A DNA stretch of 64,000 nt, taken from Marinobacterium aestuarii. GTDB lineage: Bacteria > Pseudomonadota > Gammaproteobacteria > Pseudomonadales > Balneatricaceae. The position numbers and the translations under genes are program-made. The DNA lies in the NCBI RefSeq assembly GCF_001651805.1, contig NZ_CP015839.1:434001-498000 (forward strand). Direction: 5' to 3'. Position 1 is the first letter of the stretch. Each line of letters opens with the position of its first letter. This document shows, piece after piece, positions 44,427-52,904 of this stretch. The notes beneath the pieces are model-generated. The model had not been told where the DNA came from. It did no database searches and worked only from the letters and a program-made list of their open reading frames with translations.

Positions 44427-44449
44427 AAAAGGCGCCCTTGGGCGCCTTG
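44427..44449 (-). terminator. Terminator of the small outer-membrane protein gene
   Basis: AAGGCGCCC-AAG-GGCGCCTT followed by TTTTTATA when read on the minus strand, 14 nt after the stop at 44463. On the plus strand it lacks T, so it serves the minus-strand gene better than radA. Confidence 0.75.
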
Positions 44450-44462
44450 GGTGTTAAACGGC

Positions 44463-44834
44463 CTAGTCCGGGTCTGGAGTAAAGGAGGGGCTCGAGTCAT
44501 CGTCGGTATCGGCGTAGCCCGCGCCAAGCCCCAGATCCCAGGCGCGGGTTCCATAATTATAGCCGGCGGTAACATCCACATAGCTGCTGTCGAACAGGTA
44601 AGTCGCGCCTATGTTGGGGCGCCAGCTGCGGCTGCTGAAAACGTAATCCAGTCCCAGGGACGCCGCGGCTTCGTCCTCGTCGTCACTGGAAAAAGCCTTG
44701 ATGCCCAGTGCCAGTCCGTTGCCACCAAATACGTAGGTCAAGCCTGCACCGACGCCAACATCAGCCGTTGTCACTGCGGACATGCCTGCCAATGCGAGTC
44801 CTAGTGCCCATTGTTTCAAGTGTGTTGTACCCAT
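44463..44834 (-). CDS. Small predicted outer-membrane beta-strand protein, YfaZ-like
   Basis: 123 residues from ATG 44834 (GGAAG upstream). A clear Sec signal peptide (KQWALGLALAGMSAVTTA, cleavage before DVGVGAG). The mature part of about 100 residues alternates hydrophobic and polar residues with Gly/Tyr/aromatic turns (GAGLTYVFGGNGLALGIKAF, LGLDYVFSSRSW, NIGATYLFDSSYVDVTAGYNYG), which suggests six or so beta strands. This is a half-size barrel; it could oligomerise. Two acidic tracts (SSDDEDEAA and DTDDDSSPSF) are unusual and might bind cations. YfaZ likeness is by eye only. No function known. Confidence 0.65.
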   Translation of the reverse strand: MGTTHLKQWALGLALAGMSAVTTADVGVGAGLTYVFGGNGLALGIKAFSSDDEDEAAASLGLDYVFSSRSWRPNIGATYLFDSSYVDVTAGYNYGTRAWDLGLGAGYADTDDDSSPSFTPDPD

Positions 44835-44904
44835 GTTTGTATTCTTCCCAGAGGAGCCTGATGGTCGGCTAAGCATAGTGGAGAAATGCCTTGGCTGCCG
44901 GTAT

Positions 44905-44942
44905 GAAAAAGCCACCGGCTCCAGGGGAGGCGGTGGCTTTTC
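44905..44942 (-). terminator. Terminator of ettA
   Basis: AAAAGCCACCG / CGGTGGCTTTT, 11-bp perfect stem with a 14-nt loop, T run on both strands. Lies 18 nt after the ettA stop. Confidence 0.85.
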
Positions 44943-44959
44943 AGGGCAGCGGTTGCTGC

Positions 44960-46618
44960 TTAGTTCATACGCTTGTACTTGATGCGCTCGGGCTGGTGTT
45001 CCTTGCCGTAGCGACGCTTGTAGTCGTCCTGGTACTCGGTGTAGTTGCCTTCGAAGAACTCCACCTTTGACTCGCCTTCGTACGCCAGCATATGGGTGCA
45101 GATGCGGTCGAGGAACCAGCGGTCATGGGAAATGACCACCGCGCAGCCCGGGAAGCCGAGGATGGCGTCTTCCAGTGCCCGCAGGGTTTCGATATCCAGG
45201 TCGTTGGTCGGCTCATCGAGCAGCAGGACGTTGCCGCCTTCTTTCAGCAGCTTGGCCATGTGCAGGCGGTTGCGTTCACCCCCGGACAGGTCTTTCACCA
45301 GCTTCTGCTGATCGCCGCCCTTGAAGTTGAAGCGGCCGCAGTAGGCGCGGGACGGTGTCTGGTAGTTGCCTACGGTGATGATGTCCTGGCCGTCGGAGAT
45401 CTCGGCGAAAACAGTCTTGTCGCCGTTCAGATCCCGGTCCTGATTGACGTAGGCCAGCTTCACGGTGGAGCCAATTTCGATCTCGCCGCTGTCTGGCTTC
45501 TCGGCACCGCTGATCATGCGGAACAGGGTTGATTTACCGGCGCCGTTACCACCGATGATGCCGACGATGGCGCCCTGGGGAATGGAGAAGCTCAGGTCTT
45601 CGATCAGTACCTTGTCGCCGTAAGCCTTGGAGATGTTGCGGGCTTCGATGACCTTTTCGCCCAGACGCGGGCCAGGTGGAATGTAGATTTCCTGGGTTTC
45701 GTTGCGGGTCTGGAACTCGCGGGAGTTCATTTCCTCGAACTGTTTCAGGCGCGCCTTGGACTTGGCCTGGCGGCCTTTCTGACCCTGACGCACCCATTCC
45801 AGCTCGGAGGATACGGCCTTGTGGTGGGCCGCTTCCTGCTTGGCTTCGGCCTGGAGGCGGCTTTCCTTCTGTTCCAGCCAGGAGGAGTAGTTGCCTTCGT
45901 ACGGGATGCCGCGACCACGGTCGAGCTCCAGAATCCAGCCGGCGGCATTGTCGAGGAAGTAACGGTCATGGGTGATGGCTACCACGGTGCCGGGGTATTC
46001 CTGTAGGAAGCGCTCGATCCAGGCCACGGACTCGGCGTCCAGATGGTTGGTCGGTTCGTCCAGCAGCAGCATGTCGGGCTTGTCGAGCAGCAGGCGGCAC
46101 AGGGCCACACGGCGGCGCTCACCCCCGGACAGGTGTTTTACTTCGGCATCCCAGGCGGGCAGGCGCAGGGCATCGGCGGCGCGTTCCAGGGCGTTTTCCA
46201 GGTTGTGACCGTCTTTGGCCTGGATCAGGTTTTCGAACTCAGCCTGTTTCTTGGCCAGCTCATCGAAGTCGGCATCGGGTTCGGCGTAGGCGGCATAGAC
46301 GGCGTCCAGGCCTGACAACGCAGCCTTTACATCGGCAACGGACTCTTCGACGATCTCGCGCACGGTCTTGCTGTCGTCGAGCTCCGGTTCCTGCGGCAGG
46401 TAGCCGATGTTGAGGTTGGGCATCGGGCGGGCTTCGCCGATGAATTCCTTGTCGACGCCGGCCATGATGCGCAGCAGGGTGGACTTGCCCGAACCGTTGA
46501 GGCCGAGTACGCCGATCTTGGCGCCGGGGAAGAAGGACAAGGAAATATTCTTGAGGATTTCACGCTTCGGCGGTACGACCTTGCCGAGGCGATCCATCGA
46601 AAACACATATTGAGCCAT
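44960..46618 (-). CDS. ettA: EttA, energy-dependent translational throttle (ABC-F)
   Basis: 552 residues from ATG 46618; E. coli EttA is 555. Two ABC cassettes without membrane segments: Walker A GLNGSGKST and GGNGAGKST, signatures LSGGERRR and LSGGERNR, Walker B LLLDEPTNHLD and LLLDEPTNDLD. The interdomain arm (about 240-320) holds the P-site tRNA interaction motif. The C-terminal YGKEHQPERIKYKRM is the usual EttA end. It binds the ribosomal E site and gates initiation according to ADP/ATP ratio. Confidence 0.95.
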   Translation of the reverse strand: MAQYVFSMDRLGKVVPPKREILKNISLSFFPGAKIGVLGLNGSGKSTLLRIMAGVDKEFIGEARPMPNLNIGYLPQEPELDDSKTVREIVEESVADVKAALSGLDAVYAAYAEPDADFDELAKKQAEFENLIQAKDGHNLENALERAADALRLPAWDAEVKHLSGGERRRVALCRLLLDKPDMLLLDEPTNHLDAESVAWIERFLQEYPGTVVAITHDRYFLDNAAGWILELDRGRGIPYEGNYSSWLEQKESRLQAEAKQEAAHHKAVSSELEWVRQGQKGRQAKSKARLKQFEEMNSREFQTRNETQEIYIPPGPRLGEKVIEARNISKAYGDKVLIEDLSFSIPQGAIVGIIGGNGAGKSTLFRMISGAEKPDSGEIEIGSTVKLAYVNQDRDLNGDKTVFAEISDGQDIITVGNYQTPSRAYCGRFNFKGGDQQKLVKDLSGGERNRLHMAKLLKEGGNVLLLDEPTNDLDIETLRALEDAILGFPGCAVVISHDRWFLDRICTHMLAYEGESKVEFFEGNYTEYQDDYKRRYGKEHQPERIKYKRMN

Positions 46619-46721
46619 GGGATCAGAGCCTGTCGGTTGAAATTCTGCAATGGCGACGATTTTAGCTGATCGGGGCAAGCGAATGCTAACCCGATCTTGC
46701 AGCGGCTATGGTACCTGGCAC

Positions 46722-46765
46722 GGCGCTAGCCCCAAAACGCCTGCTAGCAGGCGCTTTGGGGCGCC
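46722..46765. repeat. Long near-perfect palindrome between ettA and glyA
   Basis: The 32-bp core at 46730-46761 (arms CCCCAAA-A-CGCCTGCT / AGCAGGCG-C-TTTGGGG) has one mismatch. GGCG/CGCC pair further out. As DNA it could extrude a cruciform; as RNA it is a very stable hairpin with only a minimal loop. Confidence 0.7.
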
Positions 46766-46829
46766 TTGCATGAAACTCCCTCCGGTTGCGGTGACCCACT
46801 TTCAAGTGCGCAGTTGCAGGAGTTTCGAC

Positions 46830-46835
46830 TATAAT
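46830..46835 (+). promoter_or_regulatory. Candidate -10 box of glyA
   Basis: Perfect TATAAT 114 nt before glyA. The -35 position is poor (TGCGCA), so activation by a factor is possible. Confidence 0.45.
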
Positions 46836-46948
46836 GGCGCCCTTTTCCGCGGTGCTGCAGCAATCCCGGGCTTGAAACTTTCGAATTTCGGGCCCTTATT
46901 GGGGTTCTGGTGTGGCACCGAACAGCCTTTGCACAATTGGGGACAGCT

Positions 46949-48205
46949 ATGTTTAGCAAAGAGATGACCATCGCCGCATTTGACTCGGATCTCTGGTCTG
47001 CCATCCAGGCAGAAGAGCAGCGTCAGGAAGAGCACATCGAACTGATCGCGTCCGAGAACTACACCAGCCCGCGTGTCATGGAAGCCCAGGGCTGCGGTCT
47101 GACCAACAAGTACGCCGAAGGTTATCCCGCCAAGCGCTACTACGGTGGCTGCGAATACGTCGACATCGTTGAAAATCTGGCGATCGATCGTGCCAAGGAA
47201 CTGTTCGGTGCCACCTATGCCAACGTGCAGCCGCACTCCGGCTCCCAGGCCAATGCTGCTGTCTTCATGGCGCTGTGCAAGCCGGGCGACACTATTCTGG
47301 GCATGAGCCTGGCCCACGGTGGTCACCTGACCCACGGTGCTTCGGTGTCTTTCTCCGGCCGCATTTACAACGCCGTGCAGTACGGTCTGAATGCTGAAAC
47401 CGGCGAAATCGATTACGCCGAAGTTGAGCGCCTGGCGCTGGAGCACAGGCCGAAAATGATCGTGGCCGGCTTCTCCGCTTACTCCCTTGTTGTCGACTGG
47501 CAGCGTTTCCGCGATATCGCCGACAAGGTCGGTGCCTACCTGTTCGTCGATATGGCGCACGTTGCAGGCCTGGTGGCGGCGGGCGTTTACCCGAGCCCGA
47601 TGGTAGTCGCCGATGTGGTGACCACCACAACGCACAAAACCCTGGGTGGCCCGCGTGGCGGTCTGATCCTGTCGGCCCGTGCCGATGAAGAACTGCAGAA
47701 GAAACTGAATTTCGCTGTGTTCCCTGAGTCCCAGGGCGGCCCGCTGATGCACGTGATCGCTGCCAAGGCCGTGTGCTTCAAGGAAGCCATGGAGCCGGAA
47801 TGGAAAGCCTACCAGGCGCAGGTGGTGAAAAACGCCCAGGCCATGGTCAAGGTCTTCCTGGCCCGCGGCATCGACATCGTCTCCGGCGGTACCGTTAATC
47901 ACCTGTTCCTGGTTGATCTGATCAAGAAGGACATCACCGGCAAGGATGCGGACGCCGCCCTGGGTCGTGCCAACATCACCGTGAACAAGAATGCGGTGCC
48001 TAACGATCCGCGCTCGCCCTTCGTAACCTCGGGTCTGCGTATCGGTACACCGGCCGTCACGCGTCGTGGTTTCAAGGAAGCGGAAGTGACCGATCTGGCC
48101 AACTGGATCTGCGATCTGCTGGACGATCTGGATAACGAAGACACCATTGCCCGCGTCAAGCAGCAGGTACTGGATATCTGCGCGCGCTTCCCGGTTTACA
48201 AGTAA
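46949..48205 (+). CDS. glyA: Serine hydroxymethyltransferase
   Basis: 418 residues from ATG 46949 (GGGGA upstream); E. coli GlyA is 417. [15 protein letters not shown] near the N-terminus, [13 protein letters not shown], and the PLP Lys in [14 protein letters not shown]. It turns serine and tetrahydrofolate into glycine and methylene-THF. The open frame begins 13 codons earlier but that part is not conserved. Confidence 0.98.
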   Translation: MFSKEMTIAAFDSDLWSAIQAEEQRQEEHIELIASENYTSPRVMEAQGCGLTNKYAEGYPAKRYYGGCEYVDIVENLAIDRAKELFGATYANVQPHSGSQANAAVFMALCKPGDTILGMSLAHGGHLTHGASVSFSGRIYNAVQYGLNAETGEIDYAEVERLALEHRPKMIVAGFSAYSLVVDWQRFRDIADKVGAYLFVDMAHVAGLVAAGVYPSPMVVADVVTTTTHKTLGGPRGGLILSARADEELQKKLNFAVFPESQGGPLMHVIAAKAVCFKEAMEPEWKAYQAQVVKNAQAMVKVFLARGIDIVSGGTVNHLFLVDLIKKDITGKDADAALGRANITVNKNAVPNDPRSPFVTSGLRIGTPAVTRRGFKEAEVTDLANWICDLLDDLDNEDTIARVKQQVLDICARFPVYK

Positions 48206-48283
48206 ACCGGCGGCGGCATCCGCGACAGCGACGATAGTGCTGGCGCAGGTGCAAAACGCAGAGCAATTCGGGTAGAATCCGCA

Positions 48284-48306
48284 GGCGGCTTTTTAGCCGC
48301 CTTTTG
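48284..48306 (+). terminator. Intrinsic terminator of glyA
   Basis: GGCGGCT-TTT-TAGCCGCC stem then CTTTTGC, about 80 nt after the glyA stop. Confidence 0.75.
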
Positions 48307-48469
48307 CTATATGGGCGTTTTGCACAGAGCTTTGCTTGTAAAAGCCACTTTGCAAAAAGTCAGCTGGCACCATGGGCATCTTTGCCCGCACCGCGCCCAA
48401 GCGCGGTTATACCTCGGAAGCCGCGTATTTACGCCTTCCCACACGCTCTTTGAATGGCAGGATTCTCCT

Positions 48470-48946
48470 ATGCATTGTCCATTTTGCGGCGCCAATGAAA
48501 CCAAGGTGGTGGATTCGCGTCTGGTTGCCGAAGGGCAGCAAGTGCGACGTCGGCGAGAATGCATCAGCTGCCATGAGCGATTTACCTCCTACGAAGCGGC
48601 CGAACTGCTGATGCCGCGTTTGATCAAGGCCGACGGCATGCGTCAGCCCTTCGATGAAGAAAAACTTCGCGCCGGTGTCCAGCGTGCGCTGGAAAAACGT
48701 CCTGTCGGCGTTGAAGCCATAGAAGCGGCCATTAACCGTATCAAGCTGCGTCTGCGCGCCACGGGTGAGCGCGAGGTGCCATCGCGCCTGGTGGGCGAGA
48801 CCGTGATGGCGGAACTGCGCAAGCTCGACCAGGTCGCCTACGTCCGTTTTGCCTCCGTTTACCGCAGTTTTCAGGATATCAACGAGTTCAAGGAAGAGAT
48901 CGACCGTTTGTCGTCCCAGACCGATGGACAGGAGGGATCTTCCTGA
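48470..48946 (+). CDS. nrdR: NrdR, ribonucleotide reductase repressor
   Basis: 158 residues from ATG 48470 (AGGA upstream). Zinc ribbon [15 protein letters not shown] with CISCHERF, then the ATP-cone ([20 protein letters not shown]). It senses ATP/dATP and represses nrd operons. First gene of the nrdR-rib-nusB-thiL-pgpA run; its stop overlaps the ribD start by one base (TGATG). Confidence 0.96.
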   Translation: MHCPFCGANETKVVDSRLVAEGQQVRRRRECISCHERFTSYEAAELLMPRLIKADGMRQPFDEEKLRAGVQRALEKRPVGVEAIEAAINRIKLRLRATGEREVPSRLVGETVMAELRKLDQVAYVRFASVYRSFQDINEFKEEIDRLSSQTDGQEGSS

Positions 48947-50097
48947 TGCGCTGGAGTTCACAGGATCATGCCTGGATGGCGCGGGCCATTCGCCTGGCAC
49001 GTGAAGGCCTGTTCAGTACCGATCCCAACCCGCGGGTGGGCTGTGTGCTGGTGCAGGGTGACGCGCTGGTAGGCGAGGGCTATCACCAGCGCGCCGGAGA
49101 AGGTCATGCCGAGGTCAATGCACTGCGCATGGCGGGCGAGCGGGCTCGGGGCTGTACCGCCTATGTGACGCTGGAACCCTGCAGTCACCAGGGACGTACA
49201 CCGCCCTGTGCCGATGCCCTGGTGCGCGCAGGCGTAACTCGAGTCGTGGCGGCCATGGTGGATCCGAATCCCCAGGTGGCAGGACGCGGGCTTGAGCGTT
49301 TGCGCAGCGTCGGCATCAGTGCCGACAGCGGCCTGCTGGAAGCCGAAGCCCGCAGCCTCAATCCCGGCTTTATCCGCCGCATGGAAACCGGCCGCCCCTG
49401 GGTGCGCCTGAAGCTGGCGATGAGCCTGGACGGGCGCACGGCCATGGCCTGCGGCGAGTCCCAGTGGATCACCGGCAGCGCGGCCCGGGCCGATGTACAG
49501 CGCCTGCGAGCCCGCAGCTCGGCGATTCTGACCGGGGTAGACTCCATTGTGCTGGATGATTCTTCCCTGACCGTGCGCCCGGCCGAGGCGGGATTCAGCG
49601 CCGAAGAAACAGCCGCCATCGGTGAGCGTCAGCCGTTGCGCCTGGTACTCGACAGCCGGCTGCGCATGTCGCCCAGTGCCCGCATTCTGGATCAGCCGGG
49701 CCGCACTCTGGTGGTGACCTGCCAGAGCGGGACTCAGGCTGAGGCGGCGGCACTGGTTGCGCGCGGTGCCGAGCTGCTGTGTTTGCCGGGTGCCGATGGC
49801 CGGGTCGATCTTGCCGCCCTGCTGGATTGGCTTGGCGCGCAGCAGTGCAACGAGCTGCTGGTGGAAACCGGCGCCACCCTGGCCGGCGCCCTGGTGGCGG
49901 CGCAGCTGGTGGATGAAATAGTCGTTTACATGGCGCCCAAACTGCTGGGCTCGGGCGCGCGGCCCTTGCTGGAACTGCCGTTTGAGCGCATGGCGCAGCA
50001 GATTCCGCTGCAAGTGGAAGAGATGCGTCAGCTTGGCGCTGATATTCGCTTCACCCTGAAGCCGCAATACCCGCAATCGACACAGGAGCAGCTTTGA
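48946..50097 (+). CDS. ribD: RibD, riboflavin deaminase/reductase
   Basis: 383 residues. N-terminal deaminase with zinc site HAEVNALR and LEPCSHQGRTPPCADAL; C-terminal reductase (RLKLAMSLDGRTA, GESQWITG, LVETGATLAGALV). It performs the second and third steps after GTP cyclohydrolase II. One-base overlaps with nrdR and with ribE suggest tight translational coupling. Confidence 0.97.
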   Translation: MRWSSQDHAWMARAIRLAREGLFSTDPNPRVGCVLVQGDALVGEGYHQRAGEGHAEVNALRMAGERARGCTAYVTLEPCSHQGRTPPCADALVRAGVTRVVAAMVDPNPQVAGRGLERLRSVGISADSGLLEAEARSLNPGFIRRMETGRPWVRLKLAMSLDGRTAMACGESQWITGSAARADVQRLRARSSAILTGVDSIVLDDSSLTVRPAEAGFSAEETAAIGERQPLRLVLDSRLRMSPSARILDQPGRTLVVTCQSGTQAEAAALVARGAELLCLPGADGRVDLAALLDWLGAQQCNELLVETGATLAGALVAAQLVDEIVVYMAPKLLGSGARPLLELPFERMAQQIPLQVEEMRQLGADIRFTLKPQYPQSTQEQL

Positions 50098-50783
50098 TGT
50101 TTACCGGCATTATCGAGGCCATAGGCCAGATTGCGGCGATCGAGATGTACCAGGGCGACATGCGCCTTTATATACAGACTCGGGAGCTGGATCTGAGTGA
50201 TGTGAAGCTCGGCGACAGCATTGCCACCAACGGCGTCTGCCTCACCGCCGTTGCCCTGCCGGGGGATGGCTTCTGGGCGGATCTGTCCCGCGAAACCCTG
50301 GCGCACAGCCGCTTTGACAGCCTGGCAGTGGGGGAGAAGGTCAACCTGGAAAAGGCCATGATGCCCAGCGGCCGTCTGGGCGGTCATATAGTCACTGGTC
50401 ATGTTGATGGCGTGGGCCAGATAATGGAGCGGCGCGAAGATGCCCGCTCCATTGTGTACCGTGTACGGGCGCCCAAGGCCCTGGCGCGTTATATTGCCTC
50501 CAAGGGGTCGATTACCGTCGATGGCGTCAGCCTTACGGTGAATGCTGTGGACGGTGCTGATTTTGAACTGAACATAGTGCCCCATACCGCCGGTGAGGCC
50601 ATTACCGGCGCTTATCAGCCGGGCAGGTCGGTGCATCTGGAAGTGGATGTGCTGGCCCGCTACATGGAACGCCTGCTGCAGTTTGCACCCGCCCAGGGTG
50701 CTGCAGAGCAAACCGACACAGGGGCACAGCAAGACGGACTGACGCTGGCCAAACTGGCCGAATACGGATACAGCCGGCGCTGA
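50097..50783 (+). CDS. ribE: Riboflavin synthase alpha chain
   Basis: 228 residues from ATG 50097 (AGGAG upstream, overlapping the ribD stop). Two lumazine-binding repeats: MFTGIIEAIGQ... and GGHIVTGHVDGVGQI..., each with the SLTV/CLTAV type signature (NGVCLTAV, DGVSLTVN). It dismutates two lumazines to riboflavin. Also called ribC in E. coli. Confidence 0.97.
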   Translation: MFTGIIEAIGQIAAIEMYQGDMRLYIQTRELDLSDVKLGDSIATNGVCLTAVALPGDGFWADLSRETLAHSRFDSLAVGEKVNLEKAMMPSGRLGGHIVTGHVDGVGQIMERREDARSIVYRVRAPKALARYIASKGSITVDGVSLTVNAVDGADFELNIVPHTAGEAITGAYQPGRSVHLEVDVLARYMERLLQFAPAQGAAEQTDTGAQQDGLTLAKLAEYGYSRR

Positions 50784-50807
50784 GGCGCCCAATAAGAGAA
50801 CATATCG

Positions 50808-51923
50808 ATGCAGCTGAATACGACAGAAGAACTGATCGAGGATATTCGTCAGGGCAAGATGGTCGTCCTGATGGATGATGAAGACCGCGAGAACGAAGGC
50901 GATCTGGTGATTGCCGCCGAGATGGTGCGGGCCGAGGACATCAACTTCATGGCCACCCATGCCCGCGGTCTGATCTGCCTGACGCTGACCCGCAGCCGCT
51001 GCGAGCAGCTCAAGCTGCCGCTGATGGTGCAGAGCAATGGTGCCCAGTTCTCGACCAACTTTACGATGTCTATCGAGGCGGCCACCGGTGTCACCACTGG
51101 TATTTCCGCCGCCGACCGTGCCCATACGGTGCGGGTGGCGGTACGTGGCGATGCGGTGCCGGAAGATATTGTTCAGCCGGGGCATATATTCCCGCTGATG
51201 GCCCAGCCCGGTGGTGTACTGAGCCGTGCAGGCCACACTGAAGCGGGTTGCGACCTGCCGCGTCTGGCGGGTCTGTCGCCAGCGTCTGCGATTGTCGAGA
51301 TCATGAATGAAGACGGCACCATGGCGCGTCGGCCCGATCTGGAAAAATTTGCCGAGAAACATGGCCTCAAGATAGGTACTATCGCCGACCTGATTCACTA
51401 CCGCACGCTCAACGAGCATACGGTAGTACGTGAAGACGAAGGTGTATTGCCCACCGAGTTCGGCGACTTCAACTTTGTGACCTATCGCGATGAAATCCAG
51501 AACTGCACGCACCTGGCGTTGACCCAGGGCGAGATCAGCGCTACGGAGCCGACCCTGGTGCGGGTACATATTCGTACCGAAGTGCTGCGCGATGTGGTGG
51601 GTGCCTGCCCGGGCGATACCGTGAAATGGACCATGCGCCGTGCGCTGCGCAAGGTGGCGGAAGAAGGCCGGGGCGTGGTGCTGCTGCTGGATGTGGGCAG
51701 CAAGATCAACCTGGGCACGGCATTGCAGCAGATGTTGCAGGGGCCGAAGAAGTCCAAGGTGAATGTCAGTGCTTCCGGTGCCTATCTTACGGTTGGCACC
51801 GGCTCGCAGATTCTGCGTGACCTGGGCGTGGGCAAGATGCGCCTGCTCAGCTCGCCGATGAAATTTAATGCGATCTCCGGTTTTGATCTGGAAATCGAAG
51901 AATACATTCCATACGAAGATTAA
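50808..51923 (+). CDS. ribB: DHBP synthase fused to a degenerate GTP cyclohydrolase II-like domain (RibBX)
   Basis: 371 residues. The N-terminal half (about 1-200) is a complete 3,4-dihydroxy-2-butanone-4-phosphate synthase: DDEDRENEGDLVIAAE (metal and phosphate site) and RAGHTEAGCDLPRLAG. The C-terminal half resembles GTP cyclohydrolase II in fold order (LVRVHIRTEVLRDVVGA...EEGRGVVLLL) but has lost the zinc and catalytic pattern: no HSECLTGD and no RCDCG. It matches the RibBX variant described in Proteobacteria. A complete RibA is at 57495, so the cyclohydrolase step is covered. Often annotated as ribBA, which is misleading here. Confidence 0.92.
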   Translation: MQLNTTEELIEDIRQGKMVVLMDDEDRENEGDLVIAAEMVRAEDINFMATHARGLICLTLTRSRCEQLKLPLMVQSNGAQFSTNFTMSIEAATGVTTGISAADRAHTVRVAVRGDAVPEDIVQPGHIFPLMAQPGGVLSRAGHTEAGCDLPRLAGLSPASAIVEIMNEDGTMARRPDLEKFAEKHGLKIGTIADLIHYRTLNEHTVVREDEGVLPTEFGDFNFVTYRDEIQNCTHLALTQGEISATEPTLVRVHIRTEVLRDVVGACPGDTVKWTMRRALRKVAEEGRGVVLLLDVGSKINLGTALQQMLQGPKKSKVNVSASGAYLTVGTGSQILRDLGVGKMRLLSSPMKFNAISGFDLEIEEYIPYED

Positions 51924-51935
51924 GTGGGACTGCCA

Positions 51936-52409
51936 ATGTCTGTGAAAATATATGAAGGTGATTTTGTGAGCTGTGCCGGCAACTACGCTATCGTGGTCGG
52001 CCGTTTCAACGCTTTCGTGGTGGAAAGTCTGCTGGAAGGCGCCCTCGATACCCTCAAGCGCCATGGCGTTGAGGAAGACAAGATTCGCGTGATTCGGGTG
52101 CCGGGCGCATTCGAAATCCCGCTGGCAGTGCAGCGCGTCGCGGCTCAGAAGAAAGACGATGCCATCATCGCCCTGGGTGCCGTGATCCGCGGTGGTACAC
52201 CGCACTTTGAATATGTGTCCGCCGAAAGCTCCAAGGGCGTGGCTCAGGTCGCCATGGAATATAATGTACCGGTCGCAAATGGCATTCTGACCGTTAACAG
52301 CATCGAACAGGCGATCGAGCGCTCCGGCACCAAGGCCGGAAACAAGGGCGCGGAAGCGGCCTTGTCAGCGCTGGAAATGGTCAGCCTGCTGCGACAACTC
52401 GAGGTTTAA
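51936..52409 (+). CDS. ribH: 6,7-dimethyl-8-ribityllumazine synthase
   Basis: 157 residues from ATG 51936; a GTG at 51924 abuts the ribB stop and is less likely. Active site [30 protein letters not shown] and NGILTV; lumazine His in PHFEYV. It condenses the RibB and RibD products. Followed 7 nt later by nusB. Confidence 0.97.
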   Translation: MSVKIYEGDFVSCAGNYAIVVGRFNAFVVESLLEGALDTLKRHGVEEDKIRVIRVPGAFEIPLAVQRVAAQKKDDAIIALGAVIRGGTPHFEYVSAESSKGVAQVAMEYNVPVANGILTVNSIEQAIERSGTKAGNKGAEAALSALEMVSLLRQLEV

Positions 52410-52416
52410 GCGCAAC

Positions 52417-52893
52417 ATGTCCGACGCTCCTGCTCCTACCCCCAAGCGCAAAAAGGTTTCTCTGACCGAGAAACGCCGTTCCGCCCGCAGCTTTGCGCTG
52501 CAGGCGGTCTATCAGTGGCAGATTGCCGGTCAGCCGCTGACCGAAATCGACGCCCAGTTTCGTGTCGACAACGACATGAAAGACACTGACGTGCAGATGT
52601 TCTCCGAGCTGCTGCACGGTGTGGCCAAGTCCAAATCCGAACTGGACAAGGCCTTCGAGCCCTATCTGGATCGTGCAGTAAAAGATCTGGATCCCATTGA
52701 GCTGGCAGTGCTGCGTATAGGCACCTACGAGCTGATGCAGCGGGTCGAAGTGCCCTATCGCGTGGCCATCAACGAAAGCGTTGAGCTGGCGAAGATCTTC
52801 GGCGCGACCGAAAGCCACAAGTACGTCAACGGTGTACTCGACAAGCTGGCTCAGCGCGTACGTTACGCTGAAATCCGCGCCCGCAAGGGCTGA
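52417..52893 (+). CDS. nusB: NusB, transcription antitermination factor
   Basis: 158 residues. Basic N-terminus then [13 protein letters not shown] (BoxA RNA-binding helix) and the closing [15 protein letters not shown]. With NusE it forms the antitermination complex of rRNA operons. Coupled to ribH and thiL in the usual order. Confidence 0.96.
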   Translation: MSDAPAPTPKRKKVSLTEKRRSARSFALQAVYQWQIAGQPLTEIDAQFRVDNDMKDTDVQMFSELLHGVAKSKSELDKAFEPYLDRAVKDLDPIELAVLRIGTYELMQRVEVPYRVAINESVELAKIFGATESHKYVNGVLDKLAQRVRYAEIRARKG

Positions 52894-52904
52894 CGGACAG
52901 CGCC

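Larger units (their letters stand above)
46619..46948. other. 330-bp divergent region between ettA and glyA
   Basis: No gene. It contains the long palindrome (46725-46765 area) and a candidate glyA promoter. A leader of about 110 nt remains before glyA. I see no glycine-riboswitch pattern. Confidence 0.5.

Noticed and set aside
46836-46948. Glycine riboswitch in the glyA leader
   Set aside because: No paired aptamer pattern or conserved core seen; only minor stems.
50784-50807. FMN riboswitch before ribB
   Set aside because: Only 24 nt separate ribE and ribB, far too short, and no RFN-type core occurs upstream of nrdR or ribD.
50028-52205. 725-codon open frame on the minus strand opposite ribD-ribH
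   Set aside because: It is antisense to four clear riboflavin genes, has low-complexity His/Gln/Arg composition and no recognisable domain. Such frames arise from GC-rich codon bias.
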